Shown: piece by piece, positions 31,236 to 38,550 of the stretch | Position numbering within the stretch: position 1 is the first letter of the stretch | Layout of the letters: every line of letters starts with the position of its first letter | Assembly (NCBI GenBank): GCA_024277135.1 | Contig: JAJRVV010000022.1 | Coordinates: 1 to 38,550 of the forward strand | Length of the DNA stretch: 38,550 bases | Source: Chloroflexota bacterium | GTDB lineage: Bacteria; Chloroflexota; Anaerolineae; Promineifilales; Promineifilaceae | Direction: 5' to 3' | Program-made: the position numbers and the translations under genes | The notes under the pieces: generated by a model | What the model saw: the letters and a program-made list of their open reading frames with translations, nothing else | Told to the model about the DNA's origin: nothing | The model's database searches: none

Positions 31236-33026
31236 ATGGATAAAGAATATATTTTAGTTTGCGTCGCCTGGCCCTATGCCAGCGCCGATATTCACCAGGG
31301 CAATGTCACCGGCTCTTATTTGCCCGCCGACATTTACGCCCGTTTTCACCGCCTGAAGGGGAATCATGTGCTCATGGTTTCCGGCTCCGATAGTCATGGC
31401 ACGCCGGTGACGGTGAAGGCGGAAGAGATGGGCGTGACGAACAGAGTAGTGTTTGAGTTGTATCACGGCCGTTTCCTCAACGTCTTTCAAGGATTAGGGC
31501 TAAACTACGATCTGTTCACTCACACCGATACCGAAAACCATCATCAAGTCACCCAAGACCTATTCAAAGCGCTGCTGGATAACGAATACCTTTACCGCAA
31601 AACAACCGGGCAAATGTACTCGCCCAAAGCTGGCAAATTCCTGCCTGACCGGTACGTGACCGGAACCTGTCCCAACTGCGGTTACACCCGCGCCCGCGGC
31701 GACCAGTGCGATAATTGCAACACCCTATTCGAAAGCGCCAGCGAACTGATCAACCCGCGCAGCAAAAATGACGACACCGCTCTGGAACTGCGCGATACCG
31801 AGCATTACTTCCTGGACTTACCGGCTCTGGCGAAAGATGGGTTGGCTGACTGGATTCAAACAGAGAAAGCGCATTGGCGGCCGCAGGTGATCAATTTCAC
31901 CAAAAACCTGATTCTGGAAGAAGGGTTGATCGGCCGCGCTGTCACCCGAGACATGGATTGGGGCATTTCCGTGCCGGTCGAGGGCTGGGACAGTAAAGTC
32001 ATCTACGTCTGGTTCGAGGCGGTCATCGGTTATCTCTCGGCTGCCATTGAATGGGCCAAAAACCAGGGGCAGCCGGAAGCGTGGAAGGAGTGGTGGTACA
32101 ACCCCAAAGCGCGCACCGTTTACTTCATCGGCAAGGACAACATCCCCTTCCATGCCATCTTCTGGCCGGCTCAACTGCTGGGCGCAAAACGGCTGTATGA
32201 ATCAGACGCCAGCCGGCGGCTCAATCTACCCTACGACGTCCCGGCCAACGAGTTTATGAACATGGAAGGGCGCAAAATTAGTGGCAGCCAGCATTGGGGT
32301 GTGTGGATGGAGGAAGCGCTGGAACGGCATGACCCCGACCCATTGCGCTATTACCTGACGGCCGTCATGCCCGAAACTCGTGATTCCGATTGGAGCTGGC
32401 AAGGCTATGTCAAACGCAATAACTCGGAACTGGTGGCTAATTGGGGCAACCTAGTGAATCGAGTGTTGAACATGACTCGCCGTTATTTCGATGGCGCGGT
32501 TCCCGACCCTGGCCAGTTGACCGAGAAAGAGACGGCGCTGCTGACCGCCATTGACGCCGGATTTGAGCAGGTAGGAAACTTATTGGACGCCTGTAAATTC
32601 CGGGCGGCTCTGCAAGAAAATCTGCGCCTGTCCTCACTGGTCAATCAATACCTGGAAGACGCCAGCCCGTGGACGACGGCCAAAACAGACATGGCGGCCA
32701 CGGCGCGGTCGTTATACACGGCCGTGCAAGCCATCAACGCCCTCAAAACCCTGTGGACGCCCATCCTGCCCCACACCTGCCAACAATTACACGAGATGCT
32801 AGGGGAAGACGGCCGTCTCTGCGGCATGCAAAAGGTGGAAACTTACCAGGAAACCACCCGTAGCCACATCGCCCTCACCTATGATCCGGCTGGCGCAGTG
32901 GGTAAATGGGAACGAGTGGAGATTCCCGTCGGTCGTGAGTTATCCAAACCCAAACCGCTCTTCAAAAAGTTGGACGAAAGCGTGGTCGCCGACGAACTGG
33001 CCCGACTCGGTCCCCGGCCCGAGTAA
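31236..33026 (+). CDS. metG: Methionyl-tRNA synthetase
   Basis: This 596-residue class I synthetase attaches methionine to tRNA. The N-terminal WPYASADIHQGNVTGSYLPADIYARF segment carries the HIGH motif as HQGN. A single zinc knuckle (CPNC...CDNC, about 145-165) lies in the connective domain. The KMSKS loop reads KISGS (about 347-351), inside NMEGRKISGSQHWGVW. The anticodon-binding helical domain follows. The C-terminal tRNA-binding (EMAP-like) domain of longer MetRS forms is absent. The variant signatures match a form seen in some bacterial clades, so loss of function is not implied. Confidence 0.93.
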   Translation: MDKEYILVCVAWPYASADIHQGNVTGSYLPADIYARFHRLKGNHVLMVSGSDSHGTPVTVKAEEMGVTNRVVFELYHGRFLNVFQGLGLNYDLFTHTDTENHHQVTQDLFKALLDNEYLYRKTTGQMYSPKAGKFLPDRYVTGTCPNCGYTRARGDQCDNCNTLFESASELINPRSKNDDTALELRDTEHYFLDLPALAKDGLADWIQTEKAHWRPQVINFTKNLILEEGLIGRAVTRDMDWGISVPVEGWDSKVIYVWFEAVIGYLSAAIEWAKNQGQPEAWKEWWYNPKARTVYFIGKDNIPFHAIFWPAQLLGAKRLYESDASRRLNLPYDVPANEFMNMEGRKISGSQHWGVWMEEALERHDPDPLRYYLTAVMPETRDSDWSWQGYVKRNNSELVANWGNLVNRVLNMTRRYFDGAVPDPGQLTEKETALLTAIDAGFEQVGNLLDACKFRAALQENLRLSSLVNQYLEDASPWTTAKTDMAATARSLYTAVQAINALKTLWTPILPHTCQQLHEMLGEDGRLCGMQKVETYQETTRSHIALTYDPAGAVGKWERVEIPVGRELSKPKPLFKKLDESVVADELARLGPRPE

Positions 33027-33045
33027 AACCTCGCAGGTCTTTTTT
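33024..33045. terminator. Short bidirectional terminator between converging genes
   Basis: AAAACCT-CGC-AGGTcTTTTTT forms a stem of about 8 bp with one bulged C and is followed by a T-run on the plus strand. It lies between the metG stop and the stop of the convergent cytochrome gene. Confidence 0.45.
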
Positions 33046-33940
33046 ACGGCTCAATAGCCGCCAACGCATCCAACCCGCTCAAATACAGCCAGACTGCCTG
33101 CAACTCTTCGTCCGTCATCCCCCGGTATGATTGCCAGGGCATGGCCTCGCTCAGTTGACGATCCGGCGCCTTGCCCTCCCGCATAACGGCGACAAAATCC
33201 GCTTCCGTCCAACTGGCTAACCGGCCGCCCGGCGTCAAATTCGGCCCCCAGGGTTCGTTGGGGCCAGGGCGGCCGCCGGCCAGATTGGCACTGTGGCAAT
33301 CTTTACATGTGCCTACAGTGACCAGCAGTTCGCCATATTCAGCCGTAGCTCCAGCCGGGGGCGCGGACGACCGTTCCCCTTCATGGTCAATCATTTCCGC
33401 CGGCGCCTCCCCCAGCGCATTCAGGGCGAAAAGAAGTCGGCCCATCAAGGTAAACTGCGGCAGCAACGTTTCATTGTCCACAGGCGGTATCGTTTTCATG
33501 TAGGCGATGATCGCCCCCAGATCAGCATCACTGTAATAGCGAAAATATTGGGACGGCATGAGCATGAGTATCCGGCCGTCTGGAGATACCCCATGCGTCA
33601 ACGCCCGCACCCAATCCTCGTCCGTGTACGCCGCGCCAATGCCCCCCTGCCCGGCCGTCAGATTGGTGGCATAAATCTGGCCGATGGCCGGATCGTCGAA
33701 AAATAATTCGCCGCTGTAATCTTTTAGGTGACAATCGTTGCAGCCGGAAACGGCCGTTGCCAGATGTTCCCCCCGCGCCACCGCCGCCGCATCCGTCGGG
33801 ATGGGAACCGCGTCCACCGCCACCTCATACGTCCGATTCAACCGCCGCGCACCCATAAAACTAATAACCAACACACTAATAACCAATACTCCCACAACGC
33901 CCCCCAACCCAATCCCGATCCACCGTAACACCTTCTTCAT
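33044..33940 (-). CDS. Membrane-anchored diheme cytochrome c
   Basis: This 298-residue protein has an N-terminal transmembrane helix (about 7-29) and two c-type heme sites, CNDCH (Cys67, Cys70, His71) and CKDCH (Cys212, Cys215, His216), each in a separate cytochrome c domain. Candidate distal Met ligands follow each site (LMLMPSQY, EAMPWQSY). It would carry electrons on the outer face of the membrane, possibly from a dehydrogenase to an oxidase. The small membrane protein gene lies 31 bp upstream and may be co-transcribed. A GGAGGT ribosome site precedes the ATG. Confidence 0.93.
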   Translation of the reverse strand: MKKVLRWIGIGLGGVVGVLVISVLVISFMGARRLNRTYEVAVDAVPIPTDAAAVARGEHLATAVSGCNDCHLKDYSGELFFDDPAIGQIYATNLTAGQGGIGAAYTDEDWVRALTHGVSPDGRILMLMPSQYFRYYSDADLGAIIAYMKTIPPVDNETLLPQFTLMGRLLFALNALGEAPAEMIDHEGERSSAPPAGATAEYGELLVTVGTCKDCHSANLAGGRPGPNEPWGPNLTPGGRLASWTEADFVAVMREGKAPDRQLSEAMPWQSYRGMTDEELQAVWLYLSGLDALAAIEP

Positions 33941-33971
33941 CTTTTACCTCCATTGCATTCAGAGTAAACTT

Positions 33972-34355
33972 TTATTTGAGTTGAAACGCGAGCGCCGCTA
34001 CCGCCGCCACACAGACAATAAACGTTCCCACAACCACGATCTGAAGCAGCGGCCAGCCATAAGGAATTGGAGAGTAAAACAGCAGATCATACAGGGTGAA
34101 CAACACTGGCAGTGTATTGAAAACTAAAACAGCGAACAGGCCGCCCCGTCCACCGCCTGCCGCTGCCAGCAATCCCCACAGCCACCCGCCCACAATGACC
34201 ATCACCACAACCGTCTCTATGCCCGCAGCAGTTATCCCCGGAGTCAATTGCTTCAGCAAATAGCGTGACACCAGGAAGGCGTAGGCGATGAAAAAGAGCA
34301 TGGCAACGGCCGAGAGCGTGATGGCGCCGTTAAGTGAAGTAAACCAGGTTTTCAT
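33972..34355 (-). CDS. Small four-helix membrane protein
   Basis: This 127-residue protein, starting at ATG (MKTWFTSLNGAITL), has about four predicted transmembrane helices (about 9-31, 43-64, 68-89 and 100-124). An upstream in-frame GTG at 34385 would add 10 residues but lies next to repeats and is less likely. I do not recognise the family. It is directly upstream of the cytochrome c gene on the same strand, so a role beside that protein is possible but unsupported by motifs. Confidence 0.7.
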   Translation of the reverse strand: MKTWFTSLNGAITLSAVAMLFFIAYAFLVSRYLLKQLTPGITAAGIETVVVMVIVGGWLWGLLAAAGGGRGGLFAVLVFNTLPVLFTLYDLLFYSPIPYGWPLLQIVVVGTFIVCVAAVAALAFQLK

Positions 34356-34388
34356 GTTGAACCGCCTGTGTTTTATCAGAACCACGGA

Positions 34389-34440
34389 CTAGAGACTGGA
34401 GATTAGAGATTAGTCCAGTCTCCAGTCTCCAGTCTCTAAT
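34389..34440. repeat. Inverted AGAGACTGGAG repeats at the amidase 3' end
   Basis: AGAGACTGGAG (34391-34401) pairs with CTCCAGTCTCT (34427-34437), with extra partial copies between. The amidase stop codon lies at the right edge. The hairpin could end amidase transcription on the minus strand. Confidence 0.65.
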
Positions 34441-36028
34441 CAACCAACAACGCCGGATATCCAGGCTGTTCCCGAAAATGGGCTTCCAGCGCGGCCATCA
34501 CCGCCAGCGCCATGTCCTCCCGCCAATGGCGAGCCACTACCTGCACCCCCACCGGCAGCCCGGCGCTGCCCTGCTCCACTTCGCGGGCGGTGATGTCGGC
34601 CAGGTCCCGGCTGACTTCGCGGTCGCTTCCCTCACCCGGCTGCACGGTGGTGGCGGCGACAACGCCCGCCGGTGCGCCCAGCACGTTGTAAACCAGCCCA
34701 TACGTCATCGCCGGGAACAGATGGGCGCTGCTGCCATGCGTCACCGCCGGCAGAGCGTAAGGCGGGCAAAGGATAGCGTCAAAGCCCCCCTCTTCCAGCG
34801 ACCAGATGAACTGCGCCCGGTAAGCTGCCCGCGCCTCCACGATTCCCCAATACTTTTCGGCCGAAACAGGGCCCATACAATCCATCAGATAAGCCAGATA
34901 GCCCTGTCCACGGGCGCGCATGACTTTGGGTAAGAGTAACTTCACCAACGGCGGGATGGAGAAACCCTGGAAAAGTCCTGCCACCTGGGGAATCGGTTTC
35001 TCGTCTCCCAGAAGCCGATGATAATCCTTGCCACCACCGGCCGAGGATGCTCCCAGGAAAATGCGCGCCGCTTCGGCCGCGTCGGGCGGCGCGAAGGGAG
35101 CCACAGACGCGCCCAGTACTTGTAGAGACTCGGCCGCTTCTCGAACGGCGCGGCGCAGGGCGGGCGAGGCGGGGAAATAGCCATTGTCGGTGTAGTAGCC
35201 GATGCGCAGTCCGGCCACGTCCACCTTTTCCGGGTCGCGCCAGGGCACAGGGGGAACCATGTCGGGGGTGGTTGCTAACGAGGTCTCAGCAAAAACGGCC
35301 ATCGCCAGTTGCAAATCGGCGACGGTGCGGGCGATGGGGCCGGGTTGGGGGATGACGGTTTCCTGCCCGCCGCTGAGCAGGTCGGGCGGAAAGTCGGCGT
35401 TGGAGAGACGGCCGCTCGTCGGTTTGAACCCTTGTACGCCGCAGAAATGGGCCGGAATGCGGATACTGCCGGCGTAATCCCCGGCCATGCCCAGTGGGGA
35501 GCCGCCGACAGCGATGATGGCCGCTTCGCCACCGCTGCTGCCGCCGGGGGTGCGGGCGTGGTTGTAGGGGTTTTGCGAACGGCCGTACACCCGATTATCA
35601 CATTCCAGCCCGGCCAATGTTTGAATGATATTCGTCTTACCCAGGATGATGGCCCCCGCCTGGCGCAGCTTCGTCACCAGCGGCCCTTCGTCGTGGTAGA
35701 CGTTGCCGATTTTGTTCGTCGCCCCCAGCGTCGTCTGCGTCCCGGCCACGCGGTACTGCTCCTTGATGGTGACGGGAACGCCGTGCAGCGGACCCATCGG
35801 TTCGCCGCGCCGCTGCGCTTCGTCGGCGGCCTGCGCCTGTTGCCGGGCCTGCTCAAACAAAGGAATGACAACCGCGTTCAGGTCGCCGTTCACTGCTTCA
35901 ATGCGGCGGATGTGGGCTTCCACTACTTCCTCTGCGCTAAACCGCCCTTCTCGAATCCCGGCAGCCAGTTCGGTGGCGCTGAGATGGGTGAGGGTGACGG
36001 CCGTTTCTCTCATGTCTGATAACATCAT
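34436..36028 (-). CDS. Amidase signature family enzyme
   Basis: This 530-residue protein belongs to the amidase signature family, which hydrolyses C-N amide bonds. The Ser-cisSer-Lys triad is visible: Lys89 in VTIKEQY, Ser164 in TPGGSSGGEAA and nucleophile Ser188 in YAGSIRIPA. The spacings of 75 and 24 residues equal those known for fatty acid amide hydrolase. No signal peptide is present. No GatB or GatC gene is nearby, so it is probably a stand-alone amidase, not GatA; the substrate is unknown. A strong GGAGGTGA site precedes two adjacent ATG codons. Confidence 0.92.
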   Translation of the reverse strand: MMLSDMRETAVTLTHLSATELAAGIREGRFSAEEVVEAHIRRIEAVNGDLNAVVIPLFEQARQQAQAADEAQRRGEPMGPLHGVPVTIKEQYRVAGTQTTLGATNKIGNVYHDEGPLVTKLRQAGAIILGKTNIIQTLAGLECDNRVYGRSQNPYNHARTPGGSSGGEAAIIAVGGSPLGMAGDYAGSIRIPAHFCGVQGFKPTSGRLSNADFPPDLLSGGQETVIPQPGPIARTVADLQLAMAVFAETSLATTPDMVPPVPWRDPEKVDVAGLRIGYYTDNGYFPASPALRRAVREAAESLQVLGASVAPFAPPDAAEAARIFLGASSAGGGKDYHRLLGDEKPIPQVAGLFQGFSIPPLVKLLLPKVMRARGQGYLAYLMDCMGPVSAEKYWGIVEARAAYRAQFIWSLEEGGFDAILCPPYALPAVTHGSSAHLFPAMTYGLVYNVLGAPAGVVAATTVQPGEGSDREVSRDLADITAREVEQGSAGLPVGVQVVARHWREDMALAVMAALEAHFREQPGYPALLVD

Positions 36029-36140
36029 TCACCTCCATTGTGCTTTCCTCGTTTCAAGTTAACTCACAAGGTAGCAGGAGTAACGGCCGTTTTCGTCGTA
36101 CTAAGGTATGATTTGAGGGTATGGGGGGTATGATTTGTGT

Positions 36141-36177
36141 TCAGTGTTCAGTCGGATCACTGCTTACTGAACACTGA
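36141..36177. repeat. 12-bp inverted repeat between the regulator and amidase genes
   Basis: TCAGTGTTCAGT (36141-36152) and its exact complement ACTGAACACTGA (36166-36177) are separated by 13 bp. It lies just after the regulator stop and could form a transcript-end hairpin on the minus strand; there is no T-run. Confidence 0.65.
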
Positions 36178-36184
36178 TTACTGC

Positions 36185-38550
36185 TCACCGGAGAAAGGCT
36201 CGCGCCCGCGCTGCCGCTTCCGTGCGCGAGGAAACAGCCAGCTTGGCCAGGATTTTGGTGACGTGAGATTTGACCGTGCGCTCGGTGATGACCAGTTGCT
36301 CGGCGATAGCCCGGTTGCTGGCGCCATCCATGATCAGGCGCAGGACTTCCGCTTCACGCGGGGTTAATTTTTCGCCAGAGGGCAGCGGAAGCGGACGGGG
36401 GCTGGTCAATCCTTGCATCTCGTCCAGCAATTGCCGGGCAACTGTTTCCTGTATGCCGTAACGGATCGCCAGTTTTAACAGGGGGACGGCCGTTTCGCCT
36501 TCCATCAGGATGAGTCCCGGCATCTCCAACCGCACGGTTTCGGCCAGAACAGATTCCAAAACATCCAGCGCGTCTTCCAGCCGACGCCAACGCTGATAGA
36601 GGACGTCCAGCAGGACGCGGGCGTTGCCAAACAGCATCGTGAAAGGGCGTTGGGTCTGGATTTGGGCGGCCTGGCGCAGGCGGTTCTCGGCCTGCCGGTA
36701 CTTCCCGGCGCTCATGTCCAGCAGGGCGGCCATCATCAGCCTGGTCACGCGATTTTCAGGGATGTCATCCGGCCGGTCAAGCGACTGCATCCGGGCGTAT
36801 AGCTGCCGCGCTTCTGCCAAACGATTCTGAAGCCAGAGATGACGGCCGTACAGGTACAAATAGGTGGTCAACCATTCCTGAGCGCCCGGCAACTGCTCGA
36901 AGCGAGGCAGCTTTTCCTGCCAGACCCGTTCAAAACCGGCCTCATCGCCGCGTACAAAACTGTTCCCCAGGGACATGAAATCAATATTGACATCCAGAAA
37001 GACGAAACCGCCCAACCGGGCGCTGGCCTGGCGGGCCTGAACCAGCATTTGCCCGGATTGTTCCAATTTTCCTTGCAGGGTATACAAGCCACCCAACAGC
37101 GTGCAAGCGCCGGCGCGGGTCAGGCTGGCCGTCTCGCCCAGCCGCGACAAGACGCGGCGGCAGTATTGTTCCAACAGCGGCGCGGCTCCGGGCGCGAAAG
37201 CCAGCGGCAAATGAAGCTGCTGCGCCAGGAGATGGTATATCTCCGGCTCATCCGCCGCCATCGCGCCCTGAATAGCGGCGGCCGTTTCCCGGCCAACCTG
37301 CTCCCAATCACCGCCGTAGACGCCCACCCAGGCCAGGTTGAGATGGGCCGCTGCCTGCCGCTGCGGGGACAGGGGCAGGGACAGCGCCCTTTCCAGCAAG
37401 GCGGCGGCGCGGCCAACGTCGTGCTGGCCGCCGGCCATGGAACCTAATTGCAAAAGGGTTTCGGCCTGTCCGGTTTGGTCGCCCGTTTCTGTGAAGGTTT
37501 GCAACGCACGCTCAAGCAGGGGGCGCGCCTGGTGGTATTGGCCGCGCTGGCAGGCGATTGCGCCTAGAAAATAGCCCAACCAGGGGACGCCGGTTCGCGT
37601 CTCCTCCGGCAGCGCTAGAATCCATTGGCGCAGTTGGCCGTGCCGCCCCTGTGTCAGCAGCGACGAGCCGGCCTGGATGATGACCTGTGCCGCTGCCGCC
37701 CACATCTTTGCGGCCAGATAATGGCGGACAGCCTGACCGGGGGTGGCAGCCGCTTCGGCGGCGCGGCGATGCAGGGTTTGGATATGTTCGCGGGGCAGTT
37801 CGCGGGCCAGCCGCCGGCGCAGAAAGTCGCGGAACAGGTCGTGGTAACGGTAAGCCAGGCCGCCGCCGTCGCTCTCCACCAGGGTGAGGAAGAGGTTGCG
37901 GTGGTAGAGGTCGTCCAGCATTTGGGCCGCTTCGCGCCGTTGGGTGACGGCCGTACACAAATCCGGCGTCAGTTCGTCGAGAACGGCCGTTTCCAGCAAA
38001 AATTGGCGCATCTCAAACGGCTGATCGTTCAACACCTCGTCGGCCAAAAACTGGAAAACATGGCGGTCCGATTGGGCCAGATGGCTGATGAAGGCAGCGC
38101 GGCCAGAGGTGGAGGTGCGTCGGTCGAGCGACAAGGCCAGCAGGCGCAGCCCGGCGGCCCAGCCTTCGCTGTGGCTCTGCAGGGCGGCCAGATCGGCGGC
38201 GGCCAGGTCAAGATGGAGACAATCGTTGAGCAAGGCGGCGGCTTCCGCGTCGCTGAAGCGCAAATCGGCCAGCCGGAATTCGGCCAGCCGTCCTTGCAGC
38301 CGCAGCCGGGCCAGCGACAGGTCGGGGTCGTAGCGGCTGGTGGCGACGATGTGCATGTCGGGCGGCAGGTTTTCTATCAAATAATCGAGGGCGGTGAGGA
38401 CGGCCGTTTCCTCAATCAGGTGTAAATCATCGAAAACGAGGACGAACGGCCGTAAATCAGAAGCCATCACCCCATTCACCAACGCCCCGGCCAGCCGTCG
38501 CGCCTCGTCCGCTGCGTCGGGCAAAGCGGCCAGCAGCGCCGCCACGTCCG
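36185..38550 (-). CDS. MalT-type LuxR family regulator, N-terminus beyond the window
   Basis: At least 786 residues of a large STAND-type transcription regulator. The visible part begins before a Walker B-like [11 protein letters not shown] and continues with the winged-helix and helical segments of the NTPase module ([33 protein letters not shown]). A long TPR-like region covers about residues 280-700, and a C-terminal LuxR helix-turn-helix ([38 protein letters not shown]) ends the protein. The P-loop should lie beyond the right edge. Such proteins are ATP-dependent activators switched by a ligand; the ligand and targets are unknown. Several ACGGCCGT copies lie inside. Confidence 0.92.
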   Translation of the reverse strand, partial: DVAALLAALPDAADEARRLAGALVNGVMASDLRPFVLVFDDLHLIEETAVLTALDYLIENLPPDMHIVATSRYDPDLSLARLRLQGRLAEFRLADLRFSDAEAAALLNDCLHLDLAAADLAALQSHSEGWAAGLRLLALSLDRRTSTSGRAAFISHLAQSDRHVFQFLADEVLNDQPFEMRQFLLETAVLDELTPDLCTAVTQRREAAQMLDDLYHRNLFLTLVESDGGGLAYRYHDLFRDFLRRRLARELPREHIQTLHRRAAEAAATPGQAVRHYLAAKMWAAAAQVIIQAGSSLLTQGRHGQLRQWILALPEETRTGVPWLGYFLGAIACQRGQYHQARPLLERALQTFTETGDQTGQAETLLQLGSMAGGQHDVGRAAALLERALSLPLSPQRQAAAHLNLAWVGVYGGDWEQVGRETAAAIQGAMAADEPEIYHLLAQQLHLPLAFAPGAAPLLEQYCRRVLSRLGETASLTRAGACTLLGGLYTLQGKLEQSGQMLVQARQASARLGGFVFLDVNIDFMSLGNSFVRGDEAGFERVWQEKLPRFEQLPGAQEWLTTYLYLYGRHLWLQNRLAEARQLYARMQSLDRPDDIPENRVTRLMMAALLDMSAGKYRQAENRLRQAAQIQTQRPFTMLFGNARVLLDVLYQRWRRLEDALDVLESVLAETVRLEMPGLILMEGETAVPLLKLAIRYGIQETVARQLLDEMQGLTSPRPLPLPSGEKLTPREAEVLRLIMDGASNRAIAEQLVITERTVKSHVTKILAKLAVSSRTEAAARARAFLR

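Larger units (their letters stand above)
1..38550. repeat. Dispersed highly iterated palindrome ACGGCCGT
   Basis: The octamer ACGGCCGT occurs about 73 times by eye, for example near 538, 1108, 2576, 4086, 8575, 12512, 18532, 24117, 27684, 30243, 32810 and 38446. It lies in all three reading frames, giving Thr-Ala-Val, (Asp/Asn/Tyr)-Gly-Arg or Arg-Pro, and also between genes. It is self-complementary, so it has no strand polarity. The related forms GCGGCCGT, TCGGCCGT and CCGGCCGT are also frequent. With this base composition about one exact copy would be expected. It behaves like the cyanobacterial HIP1 octamer, but its function is unknown. Confidence 0.9.

Noticed and set aside
34436-36028. 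GatA subunit of the tRNA amidotransferase
   Set aside because: No gatB or gatC nearby, and the sequence is generic for amidase signature enzymes; a stand-alone amidase is the safer call.
1-38550. ACGGCCGT as a Chi site or DNA uptake sequence
   Set aside because: Those signals are asymmetric and strand-biased; this motif is a perfect palindrome, so a HIP1-like element is the better comparison.

Overview
The window looks like a chromosomal segment of an uncultured-type Chloroflexota bacterium, most likely class Anaerolineae. This is inferred from gene content, not from a marker phylogeny: a DUF6754-like gene next to a GlmL/MutL-like ATPase gene, zinc-ribbon membrane proteins with acidic linkers, XPB-like helicase-associated domain proteins, RodZ-like then RimO gene order, and an LPxTG-type surface protein. 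Base composition is moderately GC-rich. The palindromic octamer ACGGCCGT occurs about 73 times by eye, in all reading frames and in intergenic DNA, roughly once per 530 bp where about one copy would be expected. That makes it a HIP1-like highly iterated palindrome and the strongest unusual signal here.

Layout. 1-110 is a 21-bp tandem repeat. 117-1727 (-) is a membrane-associated metallophosphoesterase. 1947-5080 (+) holds an RmlB-type dTDP-glucose 4,6-dehydratase, a DUF433/DUF5615 toxin-antitoxin pair and a lipoprotein sugar dehydrogenase. 5091-5947 holds a hairpin, a 103-bp MITE-like element with a target-site duplication, a RelE/ParE-type toxin-antitoxin pair (-) and a 28-bp palindrome. 5948-8522 (-) encodes an XPB-like helicase-associated domain protein and a YegS-type lipid kinase. 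A divergent promoter region at 8523-8736 then feeds a long plus-strand stretch.

8737-17605 is a tightly coupled seven-gene operon: a small protein, a DUF6754-like membrane protein, two polytopic membrane proteins, a 1244-residue zinc-ribbon protein carrying about 23 Trp-centred 'DWL' motifs in an acidic region, a GlmL/MutL-like actin-fold ATPase with no mutase partner, and a hammerhead/KOW-like protein. It looks like an undescribed envelope-associated ATPase machine and is the best candidate for a novel system. It is followed by an LPETG surface protein with a clear terminator, a duplicated receiver-kinase protein whose second kinase half is degenerate, a PspA-centred envelope-stress cluster (20904-23876), ribosomal protein L9, a RodZ-like protein, an atypical YrdC-like gene of different composition, RimO, a TlpA/ResA-like thioredoxin, an Lgt-like membrane protein, a secreted beta-domain protein, a possible PUA-fold protein and methionyl-tRNA synthetase.

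The last part (33044-38550) is on the minus strand: a diheme cytochrome c, a small membrane protein, an amidase and a MalT-type LuxR regulator cut by the window end. No rRNA or tRNA genes, CRISPR array, phage or intact transposase was seen. No gene-free stretch exceeds 300 bp. Intergenic gaps often carry short direct or inverted iterations of 7-21 bp units. Several promoters share an extended -10 of the form TGC-TAtAcT.
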